Below are positions 1 to 9,120 of a DNA stretch of 64,000 bases, one piece after another. A program made the translations under genes and the position numbers. Position 1 is the first letter of the stretch; each line of letters opens with the position of its first letter. The stretch covers positions 310,001 to 374,000 of the forward strand of contig NZ_JAJEJQ010000004.1 in assembly GCF_021390575.1 (NCBI RefSeq), in the 5' to 3' direction. The notes below the pieces were generated by a model. It had not been told where the DNA came from. It made no database searches and saw only the letters and a list, made by a program, of their open reading frames with translations. This DNA comes from Paraburkholderia adhaesiva. Its GTDB lineage: Bacteria; Pseudomonadota; Gammaproteobacteria; Burkholderiales; Burkholderiaceae.

Positions 1-594
1 ATTGGTGTGGCGATTGGCCGGTTGCAACGCGATGGCGTCGCGGTGAGGATCGTCGACATCGCCGCGGGGCATGGCCGCTATGTGCTCGATGCGATTGCGG
101 CGGCGGCCGGGCACAATGGCGCCGCGCCGGACGGCATCGTGCTGCGCGACTACAGCCCGCCGAACATTGAGGCTGGGCGGGTGCTGATCGCCCAGCGCGG
201 CCTCGAGCAGATCGCGCGCTTCGAGCGTGGCGACGCATTTGACGCAGCGTCGCTCGCCGCACTTGATCCACAGCCGACGCTTGCGATTGTGTCCGGCCTC
301 TATGAGCTGTTCGGCGAGAACGCCCTGATCGAGCGCTCGTTGCACGGACTTGCGCAGGCGGTACCAGCCGGTGGCTACCTCGTCTACACCGGCCAGCCGT
401 GGCATCCGCAGCTCGAATTCATCGCCCGCGCGCTGAACAACCACCGCGGCGATGCAACCTGGGTGATGCGCCGCCGCTCGCAGGCCGAGATGGACGAACT
501 GGTCACGTGCGCGGGGTTCCGCAAGCTTGACCAGCGAATCGACGCGATGGGCATTTTTACTGTCAGCCTCGCGCAGCGGGTGAGCCCGACATGA
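1..594 (+). CDS. Class I SAM-dependent methyltransferase, C-terminal part (5' end outside window)
   Basis: The frame is open to the first base, so the gene starts outside the window. The visible part has a SAM-binding glycine loop (DIAAGHGRY, about residue 19 of the visible part), an acidic beta-2 end (LRDYSP) and a beta-4 stretch (IVSGLYELF), typical of Rossmann-fold methyltransferases. From family knowledge it resembles the methyltransferase half of bifunctional alpha/beta-hydrolase/methyltransferase proteins that sit beside PAP2-phosphatase genes in Burkholderia lipid clusters; the hydrolase half would lie upstream. Its stop overlaps the next start by 4 bases, so the two are probably translationally coupled. 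The substrate is unknown. Confidence 0.8.
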   Translation: MGVAIGRLQRDGVAVRIVDIAAGHGRYVLDAIAAAAGHNGAAPDGIVLRDYSPPNIEAGRVLIAQRGLEQIARFERGDAFDAASLAALDPQPTLAIVSGLYELFGENALIERSLHGLAQAVPAGGYLVYTGQPWHPQLEFIARALNNHRGDATWVMRRRSQAEMDELVTCAGFRKLDQRIDAMGIFTVSLAQRVSPT

Positions 595-1994
595 GCGACG
601 CCGGCGGCGATGCGAGGGGCTTCGTCGGCGACGTAGCAGAAGGCAAGCACGAAGCGTCGCTCATGCTGCGCTTCGGCTGGCTCGCGGCGATGGGCGCGGT
701 GTTCTTCTCGACCTATGGTTTCGCGAACTGGCTGGCTTCGCAGCGTGCGTCGGTGCCCACTTTCGCGTTCGGCTGGGAGCATGTGATTCCGTTCGTACCC
801 TGGACAATCGTGCCGTACTGGTCGATCGATCTGCTGTACGCGCTGTCGTTCTTTTTCTGGTCACGGCGTGACGATCTGCTCGATCACGTAAAGCGTCTGT
901 TGACCGTTCAGTTGATCTCGGTCGTGTGCTTCATCGCGTGGCCGCTGCGTTTCGGTTTTGAGCGGCCCGATGCGGGTGGCGTCGCGGGCACGCTGTTCAC
1001 ACTGCTGATGGGTTTCGACAAGCCATACAACCAGGCACCGTCCCTGCACATCGGGTTGCTAGTCGTGCTCTGGGCCGTTTATGCGAAGCATCTGCGCAAC
1101 CCGGCGGCGCGCGTCGTGCTGCATCTATGGTTCACGGCGATTGGCGTCTCGGTGCTCACAACCTGGCAGCATCATGCGATCGATGTGCCGACCGGTGCTG
1201 CGGTTGGCTGGCTCGCACTGTTCCTGTTCCCGCTGCGCGACGCCGGTGGCCGGTCACCGGGCGGCAATGAGGTGCCAACGGCGGAAAGCCGTGTGGTCGC
1301 CCGACGCTATGCGCTTGCAGCATTCGCTGTCTTGTGCCTCGCAGTCGCCTGCGTGCCGGGCGCGGTTGGCTGGGCGCTCGTCGCAGGTTGGGTTGCGCTG
1401 TCACTCGCGTGTGTCGCGTCGATCTACTGGCGTGGCGCGCCGGCTGCGTTCCAGAAGGATGCGCAGGGGCATTTCTCGCCGTTCATGCTGCTGCTGTTCG
1501 CGCCAACGATCGTGGGCGCATTCGTCAATTCACGTGCGTGGACGTTCCGGCGGCCGCAGCCCGTACGGATCGACGCGCGCGTGTCAATTGGCCGCGCCCC
1601 GACCTCGCATGATCTGCGGCGGCACGGCTTTACCGGCCTCGTCGATCTGACCGCTGAGATGCCGCGATGGACGGGGGGCGACGCGTCGTTCGCGTACGTG
1701 GCCGTGCCACAGCTCGATCTCGTCGTGCCGTCGTACTGGCAGTTGCAGCAGGCGGTTGCCGCACTCGAAGAGTTGCATGAGGGTGGGCGCGACGTACTCG
1801 TCTGCTGCGCGCTCGGCTATGGGCGCAGCGCACTGTGCGCGGCCGCGTGGCTGGCGATGCGACGCGACCTGCTCGATGCATGCGACGCGCTCGCTGCTGT
1901 GCGGGCAATGCAGCCACGCGCGGTGTGGTCGGACAGGAGCATCGCCGTGTTGCAGGAGTGGATCGATCGCCGGGCACCGAGGGGAGGCGCGTGA
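591..1994 (+). CDS. PAP2 / dual-specificity phosphatase fusion membrane protein
   Basis: 467 residues with two phosphatase modules. The N-terminal half is a polytopic PAP2 domain with the PSLH motif near residue 150 and a second histidine motif (QHHAID) near 193. The C-terminal domain carries the Cys-X5-Arg loop of dual-specificity/tyrosine phosphatases (C406 to R412, CALGYGRS). PAP2 enzymes remove phosphate from lipid phosphates such as phosphatidic acid or phosphatidylglycerol phosphate at the inner membrane. The gene overlaps its neighbours on both sides (4 bases upstream, one base downstream), indicating an operon for phospholipid or headgroup metabolism. The exact substrate is inference. 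Confidence 0.85.
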   Translation: MSDAGGDARGFVGDVAEGKHEASLMLRFGWLAAMGAVFFSTYGFANWLASQRASVPTFAFGWEHVIPFVPWTIVPYWSIDLLYALSFFFWSRRDDLLDHVKRLLTVQLISVVCFIAWPLRFGFERPDAGGVAGTLFTLLMGFDKPYNQAPSLHIGLLVVLWAVYAKHLRNPAARVVLHLWFTAIGVSVLTTWQHHAIDVPTGAAVGWLALFLFPLRDAGGRSPGGNEVPTAESRVVARRYALAAFAVLCLAVACVPGAVGWALVAGWVALSLACVASIYWRGAPAAFQKDAQGHFSPFMLLLFAPTIVGAFVNSRAWTFRRPQPVRIDARVSIGRAPTSHDLRRHGFTGLVDLTAEMPRWTGGDASFAYVAVPQLDLVVPSYWQLQQAVAALEELHEGGRDVLVCCALGYGRSALCAAAWLAMRRDLLDACDALAAVRAMQPRAVWSDRSIAVLQEWIDRRAPRGGA

Positions 1995-2446
1995 TGCGCG
2001 ACGGGCCCGCACCGTTCCAGATCGCCGCTGCCCGCGGCGTGCTCGACGCCGGCTGCTGGGTGAGCGCGGTGGCGCTTTGCGCAGCGGCTGCGGGATACTG
2101 GACTGCGGCAAGCGGGGAGCAGGTGCTGCTGGTGCGCGCGCTGCTGGTGAGCGTCAGTACGGTGTCTGGCGTTGCGGCCCTGTGGTACGCCGTGCGGATC
2201 GCGATTGACCGGCGGCTGTTCGCGGTGCTGGCCGACCCAGCACGGTTGCAGGGCGTTGTGGTCGACGAGTCGTTGGCGGGACTGGACGAAGCGTTGATCG
2301 CGCTTGGCTGGATGAATGCCGCAAAGGTAGGCCGCCCGCTGGACATGCGGGTGCAGGGTGCGGTCAGGCTGCTGCGAGGGAGTGTGGTGATTGCCGTCGT
2401 ACAGTGGCTGGTTGTCGGTGGAGCGATCGCTACGCGAGGATTGTGA
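1994..2446 (+). CDS. Small membrane protein of the PAP2 cluster
   Basis: 150 residues starting at an ATG that overlaps the upstream TGA (TGATG). Two hydrophobic stretches (about residues 20-65) and one near the C-terminus (VVIAVVQWLVVGG) suggest an integral membrane protein. No catalytic motif is seen. The coupled start is the main reason for choosing this position over longer in-frame options inside the phosphatase gene. Last gene of the operon; function unknown. Confidence 0.7.
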   Translation: MRDGPAPFQIAAARGVLDAGCWVSAVALCAAAAGYWTAASGEQVLLVRALLVSVSTVSGVAALWYAVRIAIDRRLFAVLADPARLQGVVVDESLAGLDEALIALGWMNAAKVGRPLDMRVQGAVRLLRGSVVIAVVQWLVVGGAIATRGL

Positions 2447-2639
2447 CGAAGGCACGTCTATGATGGCAAGTCAGCAAGCTGCGCGACGGGTCGCTCAATC
2501 GCGAAGGGTTCCGCAGCGGCGAGCAGGGGCTGCTCCGATCAACGCCTCTCTGGCTCTTCTCACAGCGTAGATCCGGAACGAATGACCTCGCCATGATCCA
2601 GCCTGTTGTTCTCGTCGCGTGGTCTGCACGCCGCATGCG

Positions 2640-3908
2640 ATGAACTCATTGCGAAGCCTGTCGCGATGCACGTGCGTCGGTGTGGGGCTGATCGCGTGCT
2701 CGCTCGCTGCGTGGCTCGTCGTTGCGCTGTTGCACGCATCAGGGCCGCAGGCGCATGCGCGATTGCCGAATGATGCCTACATCTGGCAGCGCATCTGGAC
2801 GCCCGCTGTCGTCGATGCGCTGCGCGAATCGACGGGCCCCGTGCAAGGCTGGCACATCCTGGCTGCCGAATACGACAGCGGCCCTGGGGGTGAGCGGTGG
2901 TCGAGCGTATCGCCGGACTGGCGGGCGCTCTCCGCCTTGAACGCTCCCGTAACTGCGGTATTTCGCATAGATGGGCACGTCGAGCGTTGGGACGGCGCGG
3001 CGTTGGCCACCGACATCGCCGTGCGTCTCGCAACGTGGCGTGCACGCGGCGTAACGGTTGCGGGCGTCGAAATCGACTACGACTGTGCGACCTCGCACCT
3101 CGCCGATTACGCGCGTTTCCTGCAAACGTTACGCGGAGCAATCAGTACGGACGGCGCGATCCATCTGACGGTCACTGCACTACCGACCTGGCTCCAGAGT
3201 CCCGAACTGGACGTCCTGCTTGCCTCGAGCGATGAGGCCGTGCTTCAACTCCACGCCGTCATGAATCCCGTCGAAGGTCTGTTCGATCCCGAGCGTGCCT
3301 TTCGCTGGGCCGCAGCGTTCGCGCAGCGCACCTCGCGGCCGTGGCGCGTGGCACTGCCCGCTTATGGTTCCCGCGTAACGTGGGGCGTCGATGGCCGCAT
3401 CGTCGCGATCGAAAGCGAGCGTCCCACGCTCTATCCAGGCGGCGTCGCGCATGAACTTGTCGCCTCCCCCGATGTCGTGCGTGCGTTCGTTGCACGTCTC
3501 GATAGCCAACGTCCGCGCGGGCTCGCGGGCATCGTCTGGTTCCGGTTGCCGACCGACGCGGATGCACGTGCGTGGAGTCTCGCGACGTGGCGCGCGGTGC
3601 TTGCGCGCGATTCACTGTCCGGACAGCTCGACGTCATTGCGCATCCGTCCACGCAGGCCGGGCTCTACGACGTGTCGCTCGTCGCGCGCGGCAACGCCGA
3701 TATGCCGCTGCCGCGCATCGTGCGCCTCGCGCGCACCTGCACGGTGGGCGACGGCATCAACGGCTACGCGCTCGATTACGACGCGCAAGGCATGCTGCTG
3801 CGGCGCGCCCAGCCCGGCCTGCTGCGCGCCGGTAATCAACTCAACATCGGCTGGCTGCGATGCAGCACGGCTCCTTCCAGCAAGGTCACTTTTCATGTCG
3901 AACCTTAA
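2640..3908 (+). CDS. DUF3142-like exported protein
   Basis: 422 residues from the ATG chosen here (MNSLRSLSR); an in-frame GTG 21 bases upstream is possible. An N-terminal hydrophobic segment (CVGVGLIACSLAAWLVV) acts as a signal or anchor. The body resembles DUF3142 proteins, which look like TIM-barrel, glycosidase-like folds: a VAGVEIDYDC strand near residue 146 carries an acidic pair where such barrels hold catalytic acids. The 3' end overlaps the next gene by 14 bases, so the two are coupled. The substrate is unknown. The roughly 190-base gap upstream holds no gene I can support. Confidence 0.75.
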   Translation: MNSLRSLSRCTCVGVGLIACSLAAWLVVALLHASGPQAHARLPNDAYIWQRIWTPAVVDALRESTGPVQGWHILAAEYDSGPGGERWSSVSPDWRALSALNAPVTAVFRIDGHVERWDGAALATDIAVRLATWRARGVTVAGVEIDYDCATSHLADYARFLQTLRGAISTDGAIHLTVTALPTWLQSPELDVLLASSDEAVLQLHAVMNPVEGLFDPERAFRWAAAFAQRTSRPWRVALPAYGSRVTWGVDGRIVAIESERPTLYPGGVAHELVASPDVVRAFVARLDSQRPRGLAGIVWFRLPTDADARAWSLATWRAVLARDSLSGQLDVIAHPSTQAGLYDVSLVARGNADMPLPRIVRLARTCTVGDGINGYALDYDAQGMLLRRAQPGLLRAGNQLNIGWLRCSTAPSSKVTFHVEP

Positions 3909-6495
3909 GACGCCGGCGCTTACAGTCGGCGCCATCACGCTGCTCGTTGCCGGCGGCACGCTAGTCTATGCGTGCGGGCCGTTTTTCCCGATGCAGTTGC
4001 TGGACAACCGCGCGGCCACGTTGTTCGGCACGCCGTCGAATTCCTTCGCTTACGAAGCCGCGCATCTCGTGACACCAGACAACGCATTGAAGTTGCCCGC
4101 TCAAAAAATAGACGGCGGCGACAACGGAGTGATCGATACGACGAAGGTGCTGGAGCAGGGCTTGTCAGCGCAGCAGGTTGCGTTGCTCAGGCGGATGGCG
4201 GATGCCGCCGACGGCGACGCGGCTTACGCGCTGGGCGCGAGCGTGCCGGAAGGGCAACGGCTCGAAGCAGCCGCGCGGGTTGATCTGAAGTTGGCGGACC
4301 AGCCGTGCGATGCCGAGGCGGCGAGCGCAACATCGGCCGCCTCTTCGACGACACCCGCAGCGACTGGCGAGACTGCGCCACCAAAGAAAATCACCTGCCC
4401 GGATCCTGCCGTGGCGACCCAGCGCGCCGCCGCGCGCCTTGACGCCGTGCTGGCGCTGCCGCCGGCACAGAGCGCGCAAGTCGGTTTGATCGCGGCCGAC
4501 GAGCTGGCGCAGCTGGCGAGCGCACAGGCACTGCAATGCGGAGTGGGGGCATCGTGCGCGACGTCCCTGCGCGCTGCGCATGACGCGTTCGTGCGGGTAC
4601 GTGTGTTTGCCTTGCGAGGGGCGCCGGATCCGCTGGGCATTGCCGTTAGCAGCTACGGCGACGAAGCGCTGCTCGACCTGCGCAACGCGACGCATGGCGA
4701 TGCCTGCAACTGGCTGAGCTTCGTCAATGCGACGCCGTGCGCGGCCGCGATTCCCGCCGCCGGACTCAAGCACGCGATCGGACTCTATGCGCAGCAGGCG
4801 GCGCGCGGCACGAACACCGGCGTCGAGTCGCTGACGTTCATCGCGGACTGGGCGCTGGCCGATGCGCGACGCGCTGGCGCGCTGATTGACGATCCTGTCT
4901 CACAACATCTTCTGGTGAGCTTCGCGCTGGCGCGCGTCGGCGACATCGAGAACGGCGACCCGGCGAGCGCGAATGACTACCGCGGCGGCTGGGACACCAC
5001 GGTTGGGCCGTCGGGTTACAACGACGCCGCGCGTGGCGGTCGCAAAACGACAGCCAATCCGCGACTCGCGGCGCTCGTCGAGGCGATCCGCGCGCGTGGA
5101 CTGACACATATCGGCCGGGCGGATCAGCTCGCGGCGCTCGCGTATCGCATCGGCCGCTACGATCTGGCATCGAAGCTGCTCGCCGGGCAGAACAGCGCGC
5201 TCGCGAACTGGGTGCGCGCGAAGCTGGCCTTGCGTCACGGCGATACGGACGGGGCGCTGCGGGCCTATGCGGCGGCATCGCAGGCGTTCCCCGCCAACGA
5301 CACGAGCGTCGAGCCGACGGGCACATTGCTCGTTGAAGGCGAGCGGGGCGTGCTAACGCTCGCGCGCGGTCAATATGTCGAGGCACTGGGCTTGTTCTAC
5401 AGTGCAGTGCAGAAGAGTGAAACCATACCTCCTTACGACATCAACTACGCAGGCGACATGGCCTATGTCGCGGAGCGCGTGCTGACGACCGACGAACTCA
5501 AGACTTTCGTCGATGCCCATGCGAGCGCATCGAAGTCGCCCGCGCCGGGCGCTGACCCCAACGCGCAGACTGCGCCCGTCACGACGGGCGACACGCTGCG
5601 CTATCTGCTCGCGCGCCGGCTTGTGCGCGATGGCCGTATCGATGAGGCGCTGCCCTATTTCCCGCAGGACGGCGATCCGCGTTACCAGAGCGTCACCTAC
5701 GATGCCAAAGGCCAGTCGCAGGTGCATCCGAATGCATTTCGCGCTTTGACGCAACGCTATGGCGCGGTGCTGCACACGGCGCAGCACGGGTGGTTCAGGA
5801 CCACGCGTGCGCAGGCGTGGTTCGACGCTGCGACGCTTGCCAGGCGGAACGGCATGGAGTTGATGGGCTACGAGCAGGACCCAGATTACACCGATGTCGG
5901 TGGTTCGTACGCAGGCGGATCGGGACGCGACAGGGTTGACGCTTTCGGCGACGACGCGAATCCGGACGCCAATCCGCCGCCGCCCGTCGACAATCCAGTG
6001 GCACGCGCTCAAGCGGCATTGCGCGGCCCGTTCGTGACCGACGGCGAGAAGGCGCGTTACGCGGCCAGCGAGAGCAAACCGTACATGCGTTACCACTACC
6101 GCAGCATCGCCGCTGATGACGTGCAGCACGCTGCAGATCTGTTGCCGCCACGCTCGCAGGCCTACGCGGCGGTGTTGTGCCAGGGAGCGGCGTGGACCCT
6201 CAACGACGATCCGGTGCGCGCGCGGCACTTCTATCAGCAGTATGTGGAGCGGGGCGCCTATGTGGATTTTGGCGGCGGCCCGTTTGGCACTCGCTGCGCC
6301 GCGCCGGATTTCCACGCCGCGAAGTATTTCCGCTTGACGCAGACGAAGCACACCGTTTTGCGCTTCGTGCGCGCTCATCACAAGCGTGTGGCGCTGACCG
6401 GTGCGGGTGTTTTGCTGCTGATCGCCGGTGGTGCGGTATGGGGGTATCGGCGGCGCGCTAAAAACGTGCCGTCGGCAAATCAGGGAAAGGAGTGA
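3895..6495 (+). CDS. Large exported protein paired with DUF3142 gene
   Basis: 866 residues from an ATG inside the end of the DUF3142 gene. The N-terminus (MSNLKTP then a hydrophobic run ending LVYAC) could be a lipoprotein signal with Cys as residue +1, though the -2 Tyr is unusual. A second hydrophobic helix near the C-terminus (VALTGAGVLLLIAGGAVWGY) followed by RRR looks like a membrane anchor. The middle is helical and alanine-rich with TPR-like periodicity (for example DQLAALAYRIGRYDLASKLL). Overlapping start and shared strand suggest it works with the DUF3142 protein in the envelope. No enzymatic motif seen. Confidence 0.7.
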   Translation: MSNLKTPALTVGAITLLVAGGTLVYACGPFFPMQLLDNRAATLFGTPSNSFAYEAAHLVTPDNALKLPAQKIDGGDNGVIDTTKVLEQGLSAQQVALLRRMADAADGDAAYALGASVPEGQRLEAAARVDLKLADQPCDAEAASATSAASSTTPAATGETAPPKKITCPDPAVATQRAAARLDAVLALPPAQSAQVGLIAADELAQLASAQALQCGVGASCATSLRAAHDAFVRVRVFALRGAPDPLGIAVSSYGDEALLDLRNATHGDACNWLSFVNATPCAAAIPAAGLKHAIGLYAQQAARGTNTGVESLTFIADWALADARRAGALIDDPVSQHLLVSFALARVGDIENGDPASANDYRGGWDTTVGPSGYNDAARGGRKTTANPRLAALVEAIRARGLTHIGRADQLAALAYRIGRYDLASKLLAGQNSALANWVRAKLALRHGDTDGALRAYAAASQAFPANDTSVEPTGTLLVEGERGVLTLARGQYVEALGLFYSAVQKSETIPPYDINYAGDMAYVAERVLTTDELKTFVDAHASASKSPAPGADPNAQTAPVTTGDTLRYLLARRLVRDGRIDEALPYFPQDGDPRYQSVTYDAKGQSQVHPNAFRALTQRYGAVLHTAQHGWFRTTRAQAWFDAATLARRNGMELMGYEQDPDYTDVGGSYAGGSGRDRVDAFGDDANPDANPPPPVDNPVARAQAALRGPFVTDGEKARYAASESKPYMRYHYRSIAADDVQHAADLLPPRSQAYAAVLCQGAAWTLNDDPVRARHFYQQYVERGAYVDFGGGPFGTRCAAPDFHAAKYFRLTQTKHTVLRFVRAHHKRVALTGAGVLLLIAGGAVWGYRRRAKNVPSANQGKE

Positions 6496-6497
6496 AG

Positions 6498-6746
6498 ATG
6501 AATCTGAAGCACGGACCGGGCCGTATGCTTGCGATCGCTCCTCCAGGCGTCGCCCCCGCGTGGCGCCTGTTAAACGGTTTCGTCTGTGTTGTGCACCATC
6601 CGGGCGTGCCCACCTGGAGTCAACCACTATCTTACCCATGCAGAGCTTCACGGAGGTCTTTTTGTTTTGCCTCAGCGTATCGACATACGGGGCAGCGATA
6701 TCGGGTACATCGTGCTATGGATACAAGCGAGACCTCGAGAAGATAG
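6498..6746 (+). CDS. Possible short or truncated gene after the DUF3142 pair
   Basis: A strong ribosome-binding site (AAAGGAG) overlaps the end of the preceding gene and precedes an ATG (MNLKHGPGRMLAIAPPG), so translation probably starts here. The 82-residue frame soon becomes arginine/serine-rich and looks non-native, suggesting that only the first 40 or so codons are original and the rest was lost. No family recognised. Confidence 0.3.
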   Translation: MNLKHGPGRMLAIAPPGVAPAWRLLNGFVCVVHHPGVPTWSQPLSYPCRASRRSFCFASAYRHTGQRYRVHRAMDTSETSRR

Positions 6747-6841
6747 TGGCGATACACATCCGACTGCCTGTGAATCTTTGGCAGTGTTCTTCGTCTGCCT
6801 GTACGCCTTGCGGCTGTCCTTCCAATGGATATTAAAAAATC

Positions 6842-7909
6842 GTGAGTATTGCTTCGATCATGTCACAAGTACGCCAGCCAGTAGCAACCCTCATCATCTC
6901 GTCCATATCAATCATCGCCTGCATAGCCAGTACATCCACCTATGCGCAGTCCGAAGGAGAGTGGCCTGTCCACAGTATTGTCATAAAAGTTCCGAATGGT
7001 GATGTAATCCACATGGAGGCGACGTCGGCAAACAGCGAGAAATTCGTCGGAAGTCGTTCTGACAAACGCCATCAGCTAACCGCTATCCGGTGGACTCCGC
7101 GAACGGGTTGTCAGAATCTGGCACTGGGTGACGCAACCTCATCGCGTGCGTTCAGCATTTCGGCGGACGGTTCCGCAACTAGTGGTGCCGTCCGTGGCGT
7201 AGATGGCACGTCACAGGGCTTTCTGCTAACTAAAAAGAAAGGATTGCAGAAATTTGGTTCGGGCTGGCGTCAGGTTGAACCAGTCGGGATATCAGATGAT
7301 GGATCGGTCGTCATTGGAACATTCTGGCATGAAGCCTACGATCCACACGCTTTCTATTGGACAGAACGGGAAGGGGTGCAATCGCTGGCGGACGACAGAA
7401 TTTTCAGGGAGATGGGATTTACGGACACCGAGGCTCTCGCCGTTTCGGGCGACGGCTCAACAATTGTGGGGTGGGCTGCCGACTACGACCGGCAGCATGC
7501 GATAGCTTTTCGCTGGACCAGAAAAGACGGTGTTCAATATATCCGTGACATAAATGGCCCCTCTGAAGGCCCTCGATATATGTGGGTTTCGAAAGATGGA
7601 TCAGTTGTGGTGGGAACTGCGTATAACGGGTCCAACAGAGCGATATCGAGTCAGGCCTTTCGGTGGACCCAAAAGGAGGGAGTGAAGGATCTCGTTTCAG
7701 ACTGCGAGAGTTCGTACCCATTTGGTATGTCTTCTGACGGATCAAAAGTATTTGGCGAATGCACCGTGGACGGTCATAGCCACTATTTTATCTGGACTGA
7801 AAACCACGGCGTAAGGCCTGCAGGTGTTGAAGACCATTTTCTCGGCCAGTTTCTGGTAACCGACAAGGCAATCAACGTGATCCAGTATCAACCCGTTCCA
7901 GGGAATTGA
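6842..7909 (+). CDS. Exported HAF-repeat protein
   Basis: 355 residues from a GTG; an in-frame ATG 18 bases later (MSQVRQP) is an equally good start. A signal peptide ends at TYAQS near residue 36. The mature part consists of about six repeats of the HAF pattern (AFRWT..GVQ.L....., then S.DGS.VVG), which form beta-propeller-like folds in extracellular proteins. There is no lipobox or anchor, so the protein is probably periplasmic or secreted. Lower GC than the flanking lipid cluster hints at separate acquisition. Function unknown. Confidence 0.75.
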   Translation: MSIASIMSQVRQPVATLIISSISIIACIASTSTYAQSEGEWPVHSIVIKVPNGDVIHMEATSANSEKFVGSRSDKRHQLTAIRWTPRTGCQNLALGDATSSRAFSISADGSATSGAVRGVDGTSQGFLLTKKKGLQKFGSGWRQVEPVGISDDGSVVIGTFWHEAYDPHAFYWTEREGVQSLADDRIFREMGFTDTEALAVSGDGSTIVGWAADYDRQHAIAFRWTRKDGVQYIRDINGPSEGPRYMWVSKDGSVVVGTAYNGSNRAISSQAFRWTQKEGVKDLVSDCESSYPFGMSSDGSKVFGECTVDGHSHYFIWTENHGVRPAGVEDHFLGQFLVTDKAINVIQYQPVPGN

Positions 7910-8307
7910 CATGGACGACTTCCGGTCGCAATGGTGAGCCAGGAGAGGTTCATATCCAGAAGTACGGACCTCATCTGTTTGGTTTTTCCATCGACGACTA
8001 TTCCGGATCTGAAGGCTACAACCAGACGGTACGGTCGATTTACCTGCCGTATGGTGACAATTTGGTAGAAGCCGCGTCGCGCATCAATCTGGAACTCGAT
8101 AACACTGGTTCGATTCGCTGCAGCGAAACGAAGAAACTGTGTGAACAACGCGAGTTCTCGATTACGCCAGATGTCCGCTCGGACGGTGAGGTCTATCCAC
8201 TGAAGGTGGCGGAGACAGGAACGAAATGGAATCGCTCATATATAGTGACCTTTGATCAGGTCGATGGGCGTTATCGAGTGCCTGCGTCATTGGGCAAAGA
8301 GTACTGA
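7906..8307 (+). pseudogene. 5'-truncated hypothetical gene
   Basis: The frame opens at a TTG that overlaps the preceding stop, without a ribosome-binding site or signal peptide, yet it immediately reads like the middle of a folded protein (TWTTSGRNGEPGEVHIQKYG). The two cysteines (RCSETKKLCEQ) suggest a periplasmic disulfide, which would need a signal peptide that is missing. The simplest reading is that the 5' end was deleted and the rest fused behind the HAF gene; a coupled TTG start is possible. Family not recognised. Confidence 0.5.
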
Positions 8308-8342
8308 GTGGAATTGGAACGCCGTTCAGGTGAAATCAGATC

Positions 8343-8912
8343 ATGACATCGATAAAAAGTAATACTGTCGCCCTTCTCTTTCTTGTACTGAGCACATTTG
8401 TCGCTGTTACTGCGGGGGCAAGCACTGTCAAAACGAAGAAGGATTTGGGTACTGCGCTGGAAGATGCTGTCCTATGCAAACCCAAAGCTTGGGACAGCCT
8501 TGTCGAGGAAAATAAAGAATCAGGCGGCGAGACGTTTGATCGACTGGGTGTCGTCGAGCGTCCCGGAAATTTTGAAGGATCCTACGTGCTTCCCGTCGGA
8601 ACCAAGGTATTTGGATATCCCGCTGGTAGGGTTTTGGATGTCAGTACGAGCGTCGATGTGCTTTATGTTGAACTGGCTGCCGGGCCAAACGAGATTCGGA
8701 GTCTGAAAGACAGGCTGAAAATGAGGCCGTCTGGCGCTGAAAGTCCGTACGGATATGCCGACTATCTCGATGCGAGCTATTTCAGGCGAATAGCGCTAAA
8801 GCATGTAAGCGGTGAAACAGATGAACGCGCTATCGTGCTGGGTCCGGGTCGTCGAGACGATCGTCGGTACGTAGCGATTGGCTGCTGGTCTTACTCGGGC
8901 GATCCGGGGTGA
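8343..8912 (+). CDS. Hypothetical exported protein
   Basis: 189 residues with a clear signal peptide (TVALLFLVLSTFVAVTAGAS, cleavage after about residue 27). The mature part has two cysteines (ALEDAVLCKP and VAIGCWSY) that could form a disulfide. It is on the same strand as the repeat-protein genes on either side. No family recognised. Confidence 0.6.
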   Translation: MTSIKSNTVALLFLVLSTFVAVTAGASTVKTKKDLGTALEDAVLCKPKAWDSLVEENKESGGETFDRLGVVERPGNFEGSYVLPVGTKVFGYPAGRVLDVSTSVDVLYVELAAGPNEIRSLKDRLKMRPSGAESPYGYADYLDASYFRRIALKHVSGETDERAIVLGPGRRDDRRYVAIGCWSYSGDPG

Positions 8913-9120
8913 TGAGAGCCAATTCGACAGGCGCAGGCAGGAGAATCCGCTTCAATCAACGAAATACTGCCACCGGCTGTCATCGAGTTGCCGCTCACCG
9001 CATGGGTCTCCTCGAATGGGAGATGAAATTCGGCCATGGACTGGCTAACTCCACGGACCTGGTGCTTTGAACCGCCACCGTTAACTAACGGAGTATTGTA
9101 CTTCATTCTTGAACCCGCCC

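Noticed and set aside
5353..6651. 432-codon minus-strand frame
   Set aside because: Antisense shadow of the large exported protein gene, arginine-rich and without known motifs.
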